Below are positions 1 to 7,066 of a DNA stretch of 13,774 bases, in pieces; position 1 is the stretch's first letter, and every line of letters begins with the position of its first letter. The notes under the pieces were generated by a model. That model was not told where the DNA came from and did no database searches. It saw nothing but the letters and a program-made list of their open reading frames with translations. This DNA comes from Novosphingobium sp. UBA6722 (lineage in GTDB: Bacteria > Pseudomonadota > Alphaproteobacteria > Sphingomonadales > Sphingomonadaceae): assembly GCA_002454125.1 (NCBI GenBank), contig DKII01000054.1:41330-55103 (forward strand), written 5' to 3'. A program made the position numbers and the translations under genes.

Positions 1-2
1 TC

Positions 3-386
3 GGGGCAGCTGCCGCGCTGGCGCAGACACGGATTGAGGCGGACTTTCAGCACCTCTCCGGGCTCGCCAGCCTGGCCCGTTCGATCCTCTCGCGCTGGAC
101 TATCAATGGCAGCGAAACATCGCGCTGGCCGGGCAATCTCAACCTGCGGCTCGAAGGACTGAACTTCCCGCGGCTACTCAGCGATTGCCGCGACATCGCC
201 TTTTCCGCCGGCTCGGCCTGCGGCAGCGGCACCGGTGCGCCCAGCCGGGTGCTGACCGCGATCGGGCTCGAGCCTGTCCAGGCGCGCAATTCGATCCGGC
301 TCGGCTTTGGCCGGTATACCACCCATGAAGAAGTCGAGGCCGCCTGCCGCGCGCTCGAAGCAGCAGCTGCGGCGCAGGGAGTTTAG
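3..386 (+). CDS. Cysteine desulfurase (class V aminotransferase fold), C-terminal part
   Basis: Only the last 127 residues lie in the window; the gene begins before position 1 and ends with TAG at 384-386. Cysteine desulfurases are PLP enzymes that move sulfur from L-cysteine to a cysteine persulfide for Fe-S cluster and thio-cofactor synthesis in the cytoplasm. The visible part carries the active-site loop SAGSACGSG, with the putative persulfide-forming Cys codon at 219-221, followed by GAPSRVL. It also carries the C-terminal family signature NSIRLGFGRYTTHEEVE, which matches the IscS/NifS end (SIRFSLGR-type). The PLP lysine lies outside the window. A ferredoxin of the Fe-S assembly type starts 2 bp downstream, so the two are probably co-transcribed and act together in cluster biogenesis. 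Family assignment is firm; whether it is the housekeeping IscS or a paralogue cannot be told from this fragment. Confidence 0.9.
   Translation, partial: GAAAALAQTRIEADFQHLSGLASLARSILSRWTINGSETSRWPGNLNLRLEGLNFPRLLSDCRDIAFSAGSACGSGTGAPSRVLTAIGLEPVQARNSIRLGFGRYTTHEEVEAACRALEAAAAAQGV
376..381 (+). promoter_or_regulatory. Ribosome binding site of the ferredoxin gene
   Basis: AGGGAG lies 7 nt before the ATG at 389, inside the last codons of the desulfurase gene. It fixes the ferredoxin start and implies translation from the same message as the desulfurase. Confidence 0.65.
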
Positions 387-388
387 GC

Positions 389-721
389 ATGCCCAAGGTC
401 ACCTTCATCACCACCAATGGCGATCGCATCGTTGCCGAAGCCGCCGATGGTGCCCGCCTGCTCGAAGTGGCGCAAAACGCCGACATGCCGCTGGAGGGGA
501 CCTGCGAAGGGCAGATGGCCTGTTCGACCTGTCATGTGATCGTCGGCAAGGACTGGTTTGCCAAGCTTCCCCCCGCCAGCGAAGACGAGGAAGACATGCT
601 AGACCTCGCCGCTGGCGTCACCCGCACCAGCCGGCTCGCCTGCCAGATCACCCTGACGGCGGCGCTCGATGGGCTGGAGGTGCGGATTCCGGGGGAAAGC
701 CGCAACATGCAGCGCCGCTGA
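389..721 (+). CDS. Adrenodoxin-type [2Fe-2S] ferredoxin
   Basis: A 110-residue electron carrier. The cluster ligands are visible as Cys39, Cys45, Cys48 and Cys85, the C-X5-C-X2-C-X36-C spacing of adrenodoxin/ISC-type ferredoxins rather than the plant type. The N-terminus (PKVTFITTNGDRIVAEA) and the acidic helix after the third Cys (SEDEEDMLDLA), used by this family to bind redox partners, fit as well. In bacteria such ferredoxins feed electrons to Fe-S cluster assembly or to cytochrome P450s. The position 2 bp after a cysteine desulfurase, with its own good ribosome binding site, favours the Fe-S assembly role. The cytoplasmic location is inferred from the lack of any signal sequence. Family call is secure; the exact partner is inference. 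Confidence 0.93.
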   Translation: MPKVTFITTNGDRIVAEAADGARLLEVAQNADMPLEGTCEGQMACSTCHVIVGKDWFAKLPPASEDEEDMLDLAAGVTRTSRLACQITLTAALDGLEVRIPGESRNMQRR

Positions 722-763
722 CCCTTGGCGGCAGGATTCCCGCCCTGCTAGGGCCGAGCCGCA

Positions 764-3049
764 ATGACCACCGATACCACCGAACCCGATCCTTTTGACG
801 CCATCGTCGACGCGCCGTTCGATGCGGCGCTGTCCGAGCGCTACCTCGTCTATGCCCTCTCGACGATCACCGCGCGTTCGCTGCCTGATCTGCGGGACGG
901 GCTGAAGCCGGTCCACCGCCGGCTGCTCTGGGCGATGCGGCAATTGAAGCTCAACCCCAACGATGCCTACAAGAAGTCGGCCCGTGTGGTTGGCGATGTC
1001 ATCGGTAAATACCACCCGCATGGCGACCAGTCGGTCTACGATGCGATGGTCCGCCTCGCGCAGGACTTCTCGCTGCGTTACCCGCTGGTCGATGGGCAGG
1101 GCAATTTCGGCAATATCGATGGCGATAACGCTGCCGCCTATCGCTACACCGAAGCGCGGCTGACCAAGACTGCGATCCAGCTAATGGCCGGGCTGGACGA
1201 AGGCACGGTCAACTTCATCCCGACCTACAACGGGGAAGAGGAAGAGCCAGAGATATTCCCCGGCCTCTTCCCGAACCTGCTGGCCAATGGCTCCAGCGGT
1301 ATCGCCGTGGGGATGGCGACCAACATCCCCAGCCACAACGTGGCCGAGATCATCGATTCCGCCCTGCTGCTGATCGACAATCCCCATGCGGAACATGCCC
1401 AGTTGATGGAGCTGTTCCACGGGCCGGATTTTGCCACCGGCGGGATCGTGGCCGAAAGCCGCGAGGTTATCTCGCGCGCCTATGAAACCGGGCGCGGTGC
1501 GCTGCGCGTGCGCGGACGCTTTTCGACCGGGCGAAATCCGGATGGCACTTGGGAAGAAACCGGCATCGAAAAGCTGGGCGGCGGTGCCTGGCAGCTGGTG
1601 ATTTCCGAGATCCCCTACCAGCTACCCAAGGGCAAGCTGATCGAGCAGGTGGCCCAGCTGATCGCCGACAAGAAGCTGCCGATCCTGGAAGATGTCCGCG
1701 ATGAATCGGATGAGCAGATCCGGCTGGTCTTCGTGCCCAAGAGCCGCAATGTCGATCCGGAACTGCTCAAGGAATCACTGTTCAAGCTGACCGATCTGGA
1801 GACCCGGTTCGGGCTCAATCTCAACGTCCTCGATGCCAGCCGCACGCCCGGCGTGCTCAGTCTCAAACTGGTGCTGCAGGAATGGATCAAGAGCCAGATC
1901 GACATTCTGGTCCGCCGCAGCCAGCACCGCCTCGCCAAGATCGCCGACCGGCTGGAACTGCTCGACGGCTATATCATTGCCTACCTCAACCTTGACCGGG
2001 TGATCGAGATCATCCGCACCGAGGATGAGCCAAAGCCCGTGATGATGGCCGAATTCGGCCTGACCGACCGCCAGGCCGAAGCGATCCTCAACATGCGGCT
2101 GCGATCCTTGCGCAAGCTGGAGGAAATGGAACTGCGGCGCGAGCGGGATGACCTGCTGGCCGAGAAGGAAGAGCTCGAAAAGCTTCTAGAAAGCCCGGCG
2201 CGCCAGCGCACCCGGCTGAAGCGCGACCTTGGCAACCTGCGCAAGGACTATGCCGAGGACACCCTGCTCGGCCGCCGCCGCACCACCATTGCCGAGGCTG
2301 CGCCGACAGTTGAATTCAGCATGGACGCGATGATCGAGAAGGCGCCGGTGACGGTGATCCTCTCGGCCAAGGGCTGGATCCGGGGTGCAAGTGGGCACGA
2401 GGCGCTCGACAAGGAATTCAAGTTCAAGGAAGGCGACGGCCCCGCCTTCGCGCTCCACGCCCAGACCACCGACAAGCTGCTGGTCGCCTGCGACAACGGG
2501 CGGTTCTACACGCTGGGCTGCGACAAGCTGCCTTCCGCCCGCGGCTTCGGCGAACCGGTCCGCACGATGATCGATATCGATGCCGGGGCAGAGATCGTCG
2601 CGCTGCTGGTTTACAAGCCCAAGGCGCAATTGCTGCTGGCGAGCAATGCCGGCCGGGGCTTTGCGGCCGAGGCCGACGAACTGCTGGCCGAAACGCGCAA
2701 GGGCCGGGGCGTGATGACTACCAAGCCCGGCGTCAAGCTGACCGTGGTGCGCGAAATCCCGCCTGAGCACGATCACATTGCCGTGGTGGGCGACAACCGC
2801 AAGCTGGTGATCTTCAGCCTGGAAGAACTGCCGATCCTCGCCAAGGGCCAGGGCGTCACCCTGCAACGCTACCGCGACGGCGGACTGGCCGATGCGACGA
2901 CGCTCAAGCTGGAGGAAGGCCTCTCGTGGAAGATGGGCGGCGACAGCGGGCGGACCCGGACCGAAAGCGACATGCGGCTGTGGAAGGTTGCGCGCGGGGC
3001 GGCAGGGCGGCTACCCCCCAACGGCTTCCCACGGGACAACAAGTTCTAG
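764..3049 (+). CDS. parC: DNA topoisomerase IV subunit A (ParC)
   Basis: 761 residues, close to the usual ParC length. With ParE it makes the type IIA topoisomerase that decatenates daughter chromosomes. The N-terminal breakage-reunion domain (about 20-490) has the hallmark RSLPDLRDGLKPVHRR (38-53), GKYHPHGD (81-88) and AAYRYTEARL with the catalytic tyrosine at Tyr128. A coiled region (about 455-500) and a short beta-pinwheel C-terminal domain follow. The tail, from about 725 (SGRTRTESDMRLWKVARG), resembles alphaproteobacterial ParC from memory, not GyrA, and I see no full GyrA box. At the quinolone-determining position equivalent to E. coli ParC Ser80 the residue is Gln89; the acidic helper position is Asp93. 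The ATG at 764 has no clear Shine-Dalgarno sequence. The gene ends 6 bp from the stop of a convergent gene. Confidence 0.95.
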   Translation: MTTDTTEPDPFDAIVDAPFDAALSERYLVYALSTITARSLPDLRDGLKPVHRRLLWAMRQLKLNPNDAYKKSARVVGDVIGKYHPHGDQSVYDAMVRLAQDFSLRYPLVDGQGNFGNIDGDNAAAYRYTEARLTKTAIQLMAGLDEGTVNFIPTYNGEEEEPEIFPGLFPNLLANGSSGIAVGMATNIPSHNVAEIIDSALLLIDNPHAEHAQLMELFHGPDFATGGIVAESREVISRAYETGRGALRVRGRFSTGRNPDGTWEETGIEKLGGGAWQLVISEIPYQLPKGKLIEQVAQLIADKKLPILEDVRDESDEQIRLVFVPKSRNVDPELLKESLFKLTDLETRFGLNLNVLDASRTPGVLSLKLVLQEWIKSQIDILVRRSQHRLAKIADRLELLDGYIIAYLNLDRVIEIIRTEDEPKPVMMAEFGLTDRQAEAILNMRLRSLRKLEEMELRRERDDLLAEKEELEKLLESPARQRTRLKRDLGNLRKDYAEDTLLGRRRTTIAEAAPTVEFSMDAMIEKAPVTVILSAKGWIRGASGHEALDKEFKFKEGDGPAFALHAQTTDKLLVACDNGRFYTLGCDKLPSARGFGEPVRTMIDIDAGAEIVALLVYKPKAQLLLASNAGRGFAAEADELLAETRKGRGVMTTKPGVKLTVVREIPPEHDHIAVVGDNRKLVIFSLEELPILAKGQGVTLQRYRDGGLADATTLKLEEGLSWKMGGDSGRTRTESDMRLWKVARGAAGRLPPNGFPRDNKF

Positions 3050-3055
3050 GCGATC

Positions 3056-3412
3056 CTAAGGTTTCGAGCGTTTGCTTGGATCTTCGAAGCCCGGATTGTT
3101 GAGCCGGCGCTGCAAATCAATCTTGTCCATGCCCCTGCGGCGATACGCGTCTACAAAGACGTAAGTGAGCGCAAGCCATGTCCCAACAGTAGCAATCATC
3201 ACCACCGTGAAGAGGACAGGTGCGTCGGACAGATGGATGTCGCCGTGACGACCATTGATCGCGCCCGTCAGCAAGCCTTTGCCCGCGCTCCATAGGAGTA
3301 CGGTCCACAAAGAGAGCCCAAACGAGTAAAGCAATACTGTCTTGAGTTTGGCTTTCATGGCTTGACCTAACGTGCTGATCGTTTCCGGTCGGTTACGATC
3401 GGCGGTAGACAT
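3056..3412 (-). CDS. Small membrane protein of unknown function (two predicted helices)
   Basis: I do not recognise this 118-residue protein. It has two hydrophobic stretches, about residues 24-48 (from KTVLLYSFGLSLWTVLLWSAG) and about 65-87 (PVLFTVVMIATVGTWLALTYVF). A short loop rich in polar residues lies between them, and a basic, probably cytoplasmic tail (DAYRRRGMDKIDLQRRL) follows the second, so it is likely an inner-membrane protein. The start is uncertain. The first ATG (3412) has no Shine-Dalgarno sequence, whereas the ATG at 3358 (Met19) has TTAGGT about 7 nt upstream and would remove the hydrophilic N-terminus to give 100 residues. By hand count the gene is about 55% GC, well below its neighbours, which suggests a recently acquired or fast-evolving accessory gene. 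Two long hydrophobic segments and continuous coding make a real gene likely. Confidence 0.6.
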   Translation of the reverse strand: MSTADRNRPETISTLGQAMKAKLKTVLLYSFGLSLWTVLLWSAGKGLLTGAINGRHGDIHLSDAPVLFTVVMIATVGTWLALTYVFVDAYRRRGMDKIDLQRRLNNPGFEDPSKRSKP

Positions 3413-3460
3413 TGCCAGAGGAAGAGGTTTGGGGCCGTATTCCTTATGAAGGCCCTAGAT

Positions 3461-3552
3461 CGTCACCCCGTGCTTGACACGGGGCTAGGCTTTCTGAGGC
3501 AAGCGCTCGGCCAGGAAGAACAGCCAAGCCCCGTGTCGAGCACGGGGCGACG
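3461..3552. repeat. Inverted pair of GC-rich palindromes
   Basis: Two 31-bp arms, 3461-3491 and 3522-3552, are inverted copies of each other with 28 of 31 positions matching. Each arm is itself a hairpin: CCCCGTG-cttga-CACGGGG at 3466-3484 and CCCCGTG-tcgag-CACGGGG at 3529-3547. The region can therefore fold as two small hairpins or one long stem. It lies between two minus-strand genes, after the protease stop and before the small membrane gene. No T-run follows on either strand, so a simple intrinsic terminator is not supported. From memory the GTCACCCCG...CGGGG form resembles dispersed palindromic repeats common in sphingomonad intergenic regions; genome-wide copies would confirm that. Confidence 0.75.
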
Positions 3553-3573
3553 GGTTAGATGAGGTTGCTATAG

Positions 3574-4188
3574 TCAGCGCTTCGGCACGAGGATCAGCTT
3601 GTCACCTTCAACCCGCCAGCTGGCGAGTTGGCTGAGCAGGTTCATGCCAATCACCTGGGTATCGTCGGCGGTATCCTGCGGCACGGCCACGGGCAGGCCG
3701 CGCACTTCGATATTGCCAAAGCGCAAGGCGTCGACCTTACCCATGGTGGCAGTGATCACGCCGTTGGCGGTTTCGAGTTCGAGCGGCGCTTGCGAGGTGT
3801 CGGGCTGAATGCCCAGTTCTTCAGCGGCTGATTTTCCAAGGCCAGTGAAGGTCGCGCCGGTATCGATCAGGAAGTCGAGCTCCTGCCCGTTGACCTCGGC
3901 CGTGACCCAGAAATGGCCGTCGCTGGAGATCGGCACGATGGTTTCACCACCACTGACCGACAGCGCTGGCCGGCGGTGGAGTCCAAGCGCGGCATCCGAT
4001 CGCTCAGCGGTATAGGCCAGTTGGCCAACCAGCAGCAGCCCGGCCGCCAGCATGCCGAGATAACCGGTCTGGCGCAGGCCCCGGGCCAGGCCGGGATGGT
4101 CGCGCTCGATCATCCAGCCAGTCGCGGCGGCCAGCACGGCCAGGATCGCGATGACCAGCAGCGGCTCGTTGAAGACCAGTTCGCTCAC
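3574..4188 (-). CDS. Membrane-anchored retropepsin-like aspartic protease
   Basis: 204 residues, starting with GTG (4186-4188), which overlaps the TGA of the CCA-adding enzyme gene as GTGA. Two N-terminal hydrophobic segments (about 8-26 and 43-59) anchor the protein. A single retropepsin-type domain follows (about 83-204) with the active-site motif FLIDTGATFTGL, giving catalytic Asp109 in Asp-Thr-Gly-Ala. The family's second conserved block is VIGMNLLSQLASWRVEGDKLIL (179-200). This matches the bacterial clan AA proteases (TIGR02281 type), which act as dimers, each subunit giving one Asp. The domain probably faces the periplasm. Substrates are unknown for most of the family. Tight coupling with cca and the NUDIX gene is seen in the sequence; a shared pathway is not implied by any motif. 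Confidence 0.85.
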   Translation of the reverse strand: MSELVFNEPLLVIAILAVLAAATGWMIERDHPGLARGLRQTGYLGMLAAGLLLVGQLAYTAERSDAALGLHRRPALSVSGGETIVPISSDGHFWVTAEVNGQELDFLIDTGATFTGLGKSAAEELGIQPDTSQAPLELETANGVITATMGKVDALRFGNIEVRGLPVAVPQDTADDTQVIGMNLLSQLASWRVEGDKLILVPKR

Positions 4189-5354
4189 GCCTGCTCGCTC
4201 AGCTCCGCGTCGAGCAGGGCGGGGATGACGGCATCCGTAAAGCCTGCCGCAATCCAGCCGCTTTCGACCCGCCGCAGCACCCGCGCGACCTCGGGCCCGG
4301 CCTTGATTCCTCGCGCGACGATCGCACCGCCCTTGAGCGGGAATTCGGGGATCGCCCAGCCGCTCAGCGCCGCGGTATCGGCCCCGGCAATCAGCAGCCG
4401 GTCGAGCGCCGCATCCACGCCAAGACGGTAGGCGAGGGGGCGGGCTTCGCCCTCGGTCCCATCCCGCGCGGCGGCCAGTGCCAGCCGTTTTTTCTGCGCG
4501 CCGGACAAGCGGAACCGGCTCGCCACGGCTTCGGCCAGTTGCACTTCGGCCGGGAGCAGCGCGGCGAGGCGGCGCAGCGCGTCAGGCGCGATCTGCTGGC
4601 GCGCTTCCTCGGCCACCAGCGCGGCGAGGGCCGCGACATCGGCTTCGGGCAAGACCACTTCGAGCACGCCAAGCTCGGCCATCCGCGCCACGGTTGGCGC
4701 TGGGTCTGCCAGCGAGAGGAGGTTCATCATCTCCATGCCGACGCGTTCGCGCGACAGGCCCTTGAGCGTTGCCGCCAGTTCGGCGCAGGCGCTTTCGGAT
4801 GGCGCATCTGCGGGCGTCGAGCCGAACCGGGCCTGGAACCGGAAATAGCGCAGGATCCGCAGGTGATCCTCGCGGATGCGCTGGTGCGGATCGCCGATAA
4901 ACCGAACGCGCCGGGCGGCCAGGTCATCGAGGCCGCCGAACCAGTCGAAGATCTCGCCAGTGGCGGGATCGCCGTAGAGCGCGTTGATCGTGAAATCGCG
5001 CCGCGCGGCATCATCCTGCCAATCGCTGGCGAAGGCCACGGTGGCGCGGCGGCCATCGGTGCTGACGTCATGGCGCAGGGTGGTAATCTCAACCGGCCCC
5101 TGCGGCAGGACAGCGGTGACAGTGCCATGCTCGATCCCGGTGGGGACGACCTGGATCGCCGCTTCCTTCAAGCGGCGCATGACCACATTTGGTTCCAGCG
5201 GCGTGGCCAGATCGACGTCCTTGACCGGGATCCCCAGCAGCGTGTCGCGCACCGCGCCGCCGACATAGCGGGCGTTGCCGGGGCCAAGCGCGGCCACCAG
5301 CATGGCCAGGTCCTCACGCCTGGTCCAATCCGCCGCGGGCAGGGTAAGCGTCAC
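4185..5354 (-). CDS. cca: CCA-adding tRNA nucleotidyltransferase
   Basis: Adds or repairs the 3'-terminal CCA of tRNAs from CTP and ATP. I chose the GTG at 5352-5354, which overlaps the NUDIX stop as GTGA and gives 389 residues. This keeps an N-terminus (LPAADWTRREDL) that looks like that of relatives. The ATG at 5303 is an alternative with a better Shine-Dalgarno (GAGGA, 7 nt away) but would leave only ten residues before the nucleotidyltransferase motif. Seen in order: GGAVRD (32-37), metal-binding DVD (46-48, in KDVDLAT), the strand with TTLRHD (91-96), RRDFTINALY (118-127) and RIREDHLRILRYFRF (159-173). These are the class II CCA/poly(A) polymerase signatures. The C-terminal half is helical and lacks the HD phosphohydrolase domain of the E. 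coli enzyme. Confidence 0.92.
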   Translation of the reverse strand: MTLTLPAADWTRREDLAMLVAALGPGNARYVGGAVRDTLLGIPVKDVDLATPLEPNVVMRRLKEAAIQVVPTGIEHGTVTAVLPQGPVEITTLRHDVSTDGRRATVAFASDWQDDAARRDFTINALYGDPATGEIFDWFGGLDDLAARRVRFIGDPHQRIREDHLRILRYFRFQARFGSTPADAPSESACAELAATLKGLSRERVGMEMMNLLSLADPAPTVARMAELGVLEVVLPEADVAALAALVAEEARQQIAPDALRRLAALLPAEVQLAEAVASRFRLSGAQKKRLALAAARDGTEGEARPLAYRLGVDAALDRLLIAGADTAALSGWAIPEFPLKGGAIVARGIKAGPEVARVLRRVESGWIAAGFTDAVIPALLDAELSEQA

Positions 5355-5932
5355 CAGGCAATCCGCCGCGACAAGTTGTGGATGATCGCCGCGGTCACGC
5401 CCCAGATCCGATGCTGTTGCCACATGATCTCGATGTAGCGCCTTTCCGCGCCTTGCCAAAATGCCGATTGCTCGACCTGGTTCTGGCGGTTGAAGACGAA
5501 GTCGACTGGGGCCTCGAACCACTGCGCCACCTCGGTCGGGCTTGGATTGAGTTCAAGGTCTGGCGGGACCACCGCGATAACCGGGGTCACCGCATAGCCG
5601 GTGCCGGTGCGATAGACGTCGCTGGTGCCAATCACGGTCACGTCGCGTTCGTGAATGCCCAGCTCTTCCCAGGCCTCGCGCAAGGCGGCCTCGACCGGGC
5701 TCTCGCCGGGGTCGATCTTGCCGCCGGGGAAGGCGACCTGACCGGGGTGCGAGCGCATATTGGAGGGCCGGTGGATCATCAGGAAGCCCGGCCGTTCCCG
5801 CTCGGTTATGGCGGCCAGGACCGCAGCCGGACGAAATGTTCCCCCGTGGCGTTCGTCTGACAGCAGGTTGTCTAGTTCCTGCGCGTGCCCGTCTTCATGC
5901 AAGGCGCGCAGCCGCGCCACCAGCTCGCTCAT
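5351..5932 (-). CDS. NUDIX hydrolase, CoA pyrophosphatase (NudL/YeaB-like)
   Basis: 193 residues. The complete Nudix box is visible at 71-93: G-X5-E-X7-REAWEELGI, with the metal-binding glutamates Glu86, Glu89 and Glu90. The preceding segment IHRPSNMRSHPGQVAFPGG is the extra signature of the CoA diphosphatase subfamily (form R-S-X-X-L-X-X-H-X-G-Q-V-X-F-P-G-G). These enzymes split CoA or acyl-CoA to phosphopantetheine and 3',5'-ADP, a housecleaning reaction. The ATG at 5930-5932 overlaps the TGA of the DUF1285 gene as ATGA, and the stop overlaps the cca start, so translation is coupled on both sides. The subfamily assignment rests on the motif; the actual substrate is inferred. Confidence 0.9.
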   Translation of the reverse strand: MSELVARLRALHEDGHAQELDNLLSDERHGGTFRPAAVLAAITERERPGFLMIHRPSNMRSHPGQVAFPGGKIDPGESPVEAALREAWEELGIHERDVTVIGTSDVYRTGTGYAVTPVIAVVPPDLELNPSPTEVAQWFEAPVDFVFNRQNQVEQSAFWQGAERRYIEIMWQQHRIWGVTAAIIHNLSRRIAW

Positions 5933-6468
5933 GCCGGCACCAGCGCGAAGCGGGCGCCCTGGCTGGTGACGCAGAGGTCGGCATCGGCCAGCTCAACCAG
6001 TTGCAGCCAGGTGCTGCGGTTGATCCGCGCCTCGCAGCCATTGCGCACGGCCAGGTAGATCGCCGGCAACTCGGCCGTGCCGCGTGCCACCAGCGGGTGA
6101 TCGGGCCCGGCCACGATGACCTCATCGGTGTTTAGCTTGAAGGCCAGCGCCCCGTCTTGCTTGGCGACATCGGTGGCGATGAAGGCTGCGTCCTCGACCT
6201 TGATCGACTGCTTTTCCACTGGGGTCACAAGCCAATAGTGCCCGTCGCCCTCGCGCCGCAGCAGGCCGGCGAAGGCGCGGATCATGGCCGGGCGGCGGAT
6301 TTCCCCGCCATCGTGGAACCAGCGCCCGTCGGCCCGGATCGTCATCAGGCTATCGCCGCTGGCTTGCGGGTTCCACTGCGCGACCGGCGGCAGCTTGCGC
6401 GCATCGTTAAGCGCTGCAATCTCGGCAAGGCTCAACGTCGCAAGGTCGGGCAGGGGTTCGTAGGGCAT
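5929..6468 (-). CDS. DUF1285 family protein
   Basis: 179 residues. Recognised by the family pattern LPPVAQWNP (26-34), then GDSLMTIRADGRWFHDG (38-54), EIRRPAMIRAFAGLLRRE and GHYWLVTPVEKQSIKVED (from about 76). This is the PF06938 (DUF1285) core. Structures exist for members of the family but the biochemical role is not settled; a part in signalling or regulation has been proposed. No signal peptide or membrane segment is seen, so it is probably cytoplasmic. It heads the tightly overlapping run with the NUDIX, cca and protease genes and lies 23 bp after the GNAT gene. No clear ribosome binding site precedes its ATG, which fits re-initiation from the upstream gene. Confidence 0.85.
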   Translation of the reverse strand: MPYEPLPDLATLSLAEIAALNDARKLPPVAQWNPQASGDSLMTIRADGRWFHDGGEIRRPAMIRAFAGLLRREGDGHYWLVTPVEKQSIKVEDAAFIATDVAKQDGALAFKLNTDEVIVAGPDHPLVARGTAELPAIYLAVRNGCEARINRSTWLQLVELADADLCVTSQGARFALVPA

Positions 6469-6491
6469 CGGCGCTGCGATGCCAGATCAGC

Positions 6492-7010
6492 TTACCCGCG
6501 CCAAGGGCCCAGCATACCGTATGCGGGCAGGACTGCCGGATTGTCGCAGCGCGCCAGCAGCCGGTGCTGCTCGAACGGGCCGGGCAGGTCCCAGCCGCCG
6601 GTATGGGCATTGGTGAAGCCCCAGAACCGGCCGTAATACTCCGGATCGCCGATCATCACCTGCGGCAGCGGGGCCTGCGGGGAAAGCGCGGCAAGGCTGG
6701 CGGTCATCAAGGCCTTGCCATAGCCTGCCCCTTGCGCGGTTGGCTCAACCGCGACCGGGCCGACCATGATCAGCGGATGGCGGCGGCCATCCGGATCGGT
6801 CAGCGCAACGGGCCAGCACTGGATCGTGCCGACCAGATGTTCTTCATCATCGATCGCGGCAAAGGACAGGCCTGGCAGCCAATCGGTCCCCTCGCGGACC
6901 TTGTAGGCGGTGCGCTTGTGCCGCTCCGGTTCGAAGGCGCGGTCAAGCAGCGCCTCGACCAGCGCGGGGTCGACGTTGTCGAGCGGGATCAGAGTGGGAC
7001 CGTCTGCCAT
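6492..7010 (-). CDS. GNAT family N-acetyltransferase (YhbS-like)
   Basis: 172 residues covering one GNAT fold. The acetyl-CoA pyrophosphate-binding motif A is VGPVAVEPTAQGAGYGKALM (83-102), with the Q-X-X-G-X-G turn. The following GDPEYYGRFWGF (about 121-132) is motif B, typical of the YhbS group. GNAT enzymes transfer acetyl from acetyl-CoA to amines of small molecules or proteins; the acceptor cannot be read from the sequence. No membrane segments. It stands 56 bp after the PQQ-dependent dehydrogenase-like gene and 23 bp before the DUF1285 gene, so it may share a transcript with either side. Family call is strong, substrate unknown. Confidence 0.88.
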   Translation of the reverse strand: MADGPTLIPLDNVDPALVEALLDRAFEPERHKRTAYKVREGTDWLPGLSFAAIDDEEHLVGTIQCWPVALTDPDGRRHPLIMVGPVAVEPTAQGAGYGKALMTASLAALSPQAPLPQVMIGDPEYYGRFWGFTNAHTGGWDLPGPFEQHRLLARCDNPAVLPAYGMLGPWRG

Positions 7011-7066
7011 AGGCGCGCGCCCCTAAGGCGCGGGGCCGCGCTTGTCGATGGAATTTACCCTTCGGC

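Noticed and set aside
4539..5438. 299-residue open frame on the plus strand opposite cca
   Set aside because: Antisense shadow of the CCA-adding enzyme, whose motifs are all on the minus strand.
5355..5522. 56-codon upstream extension of the cca frame starting at 5522
   Set aside because: It lies fully inside the NUDIX gene in another frame, and the GTG at 5354 overlapping the NUDIX stop is the natural start.
7028..7041. GC-only hairpin GCGCGG-GG-CCGCGC between the dehydrogenase and GNAT genes as a terminator
   Set aside because: The loop is only 2 nt and there is no T-run on the relevant strand; it is probably a by-product of high GC.
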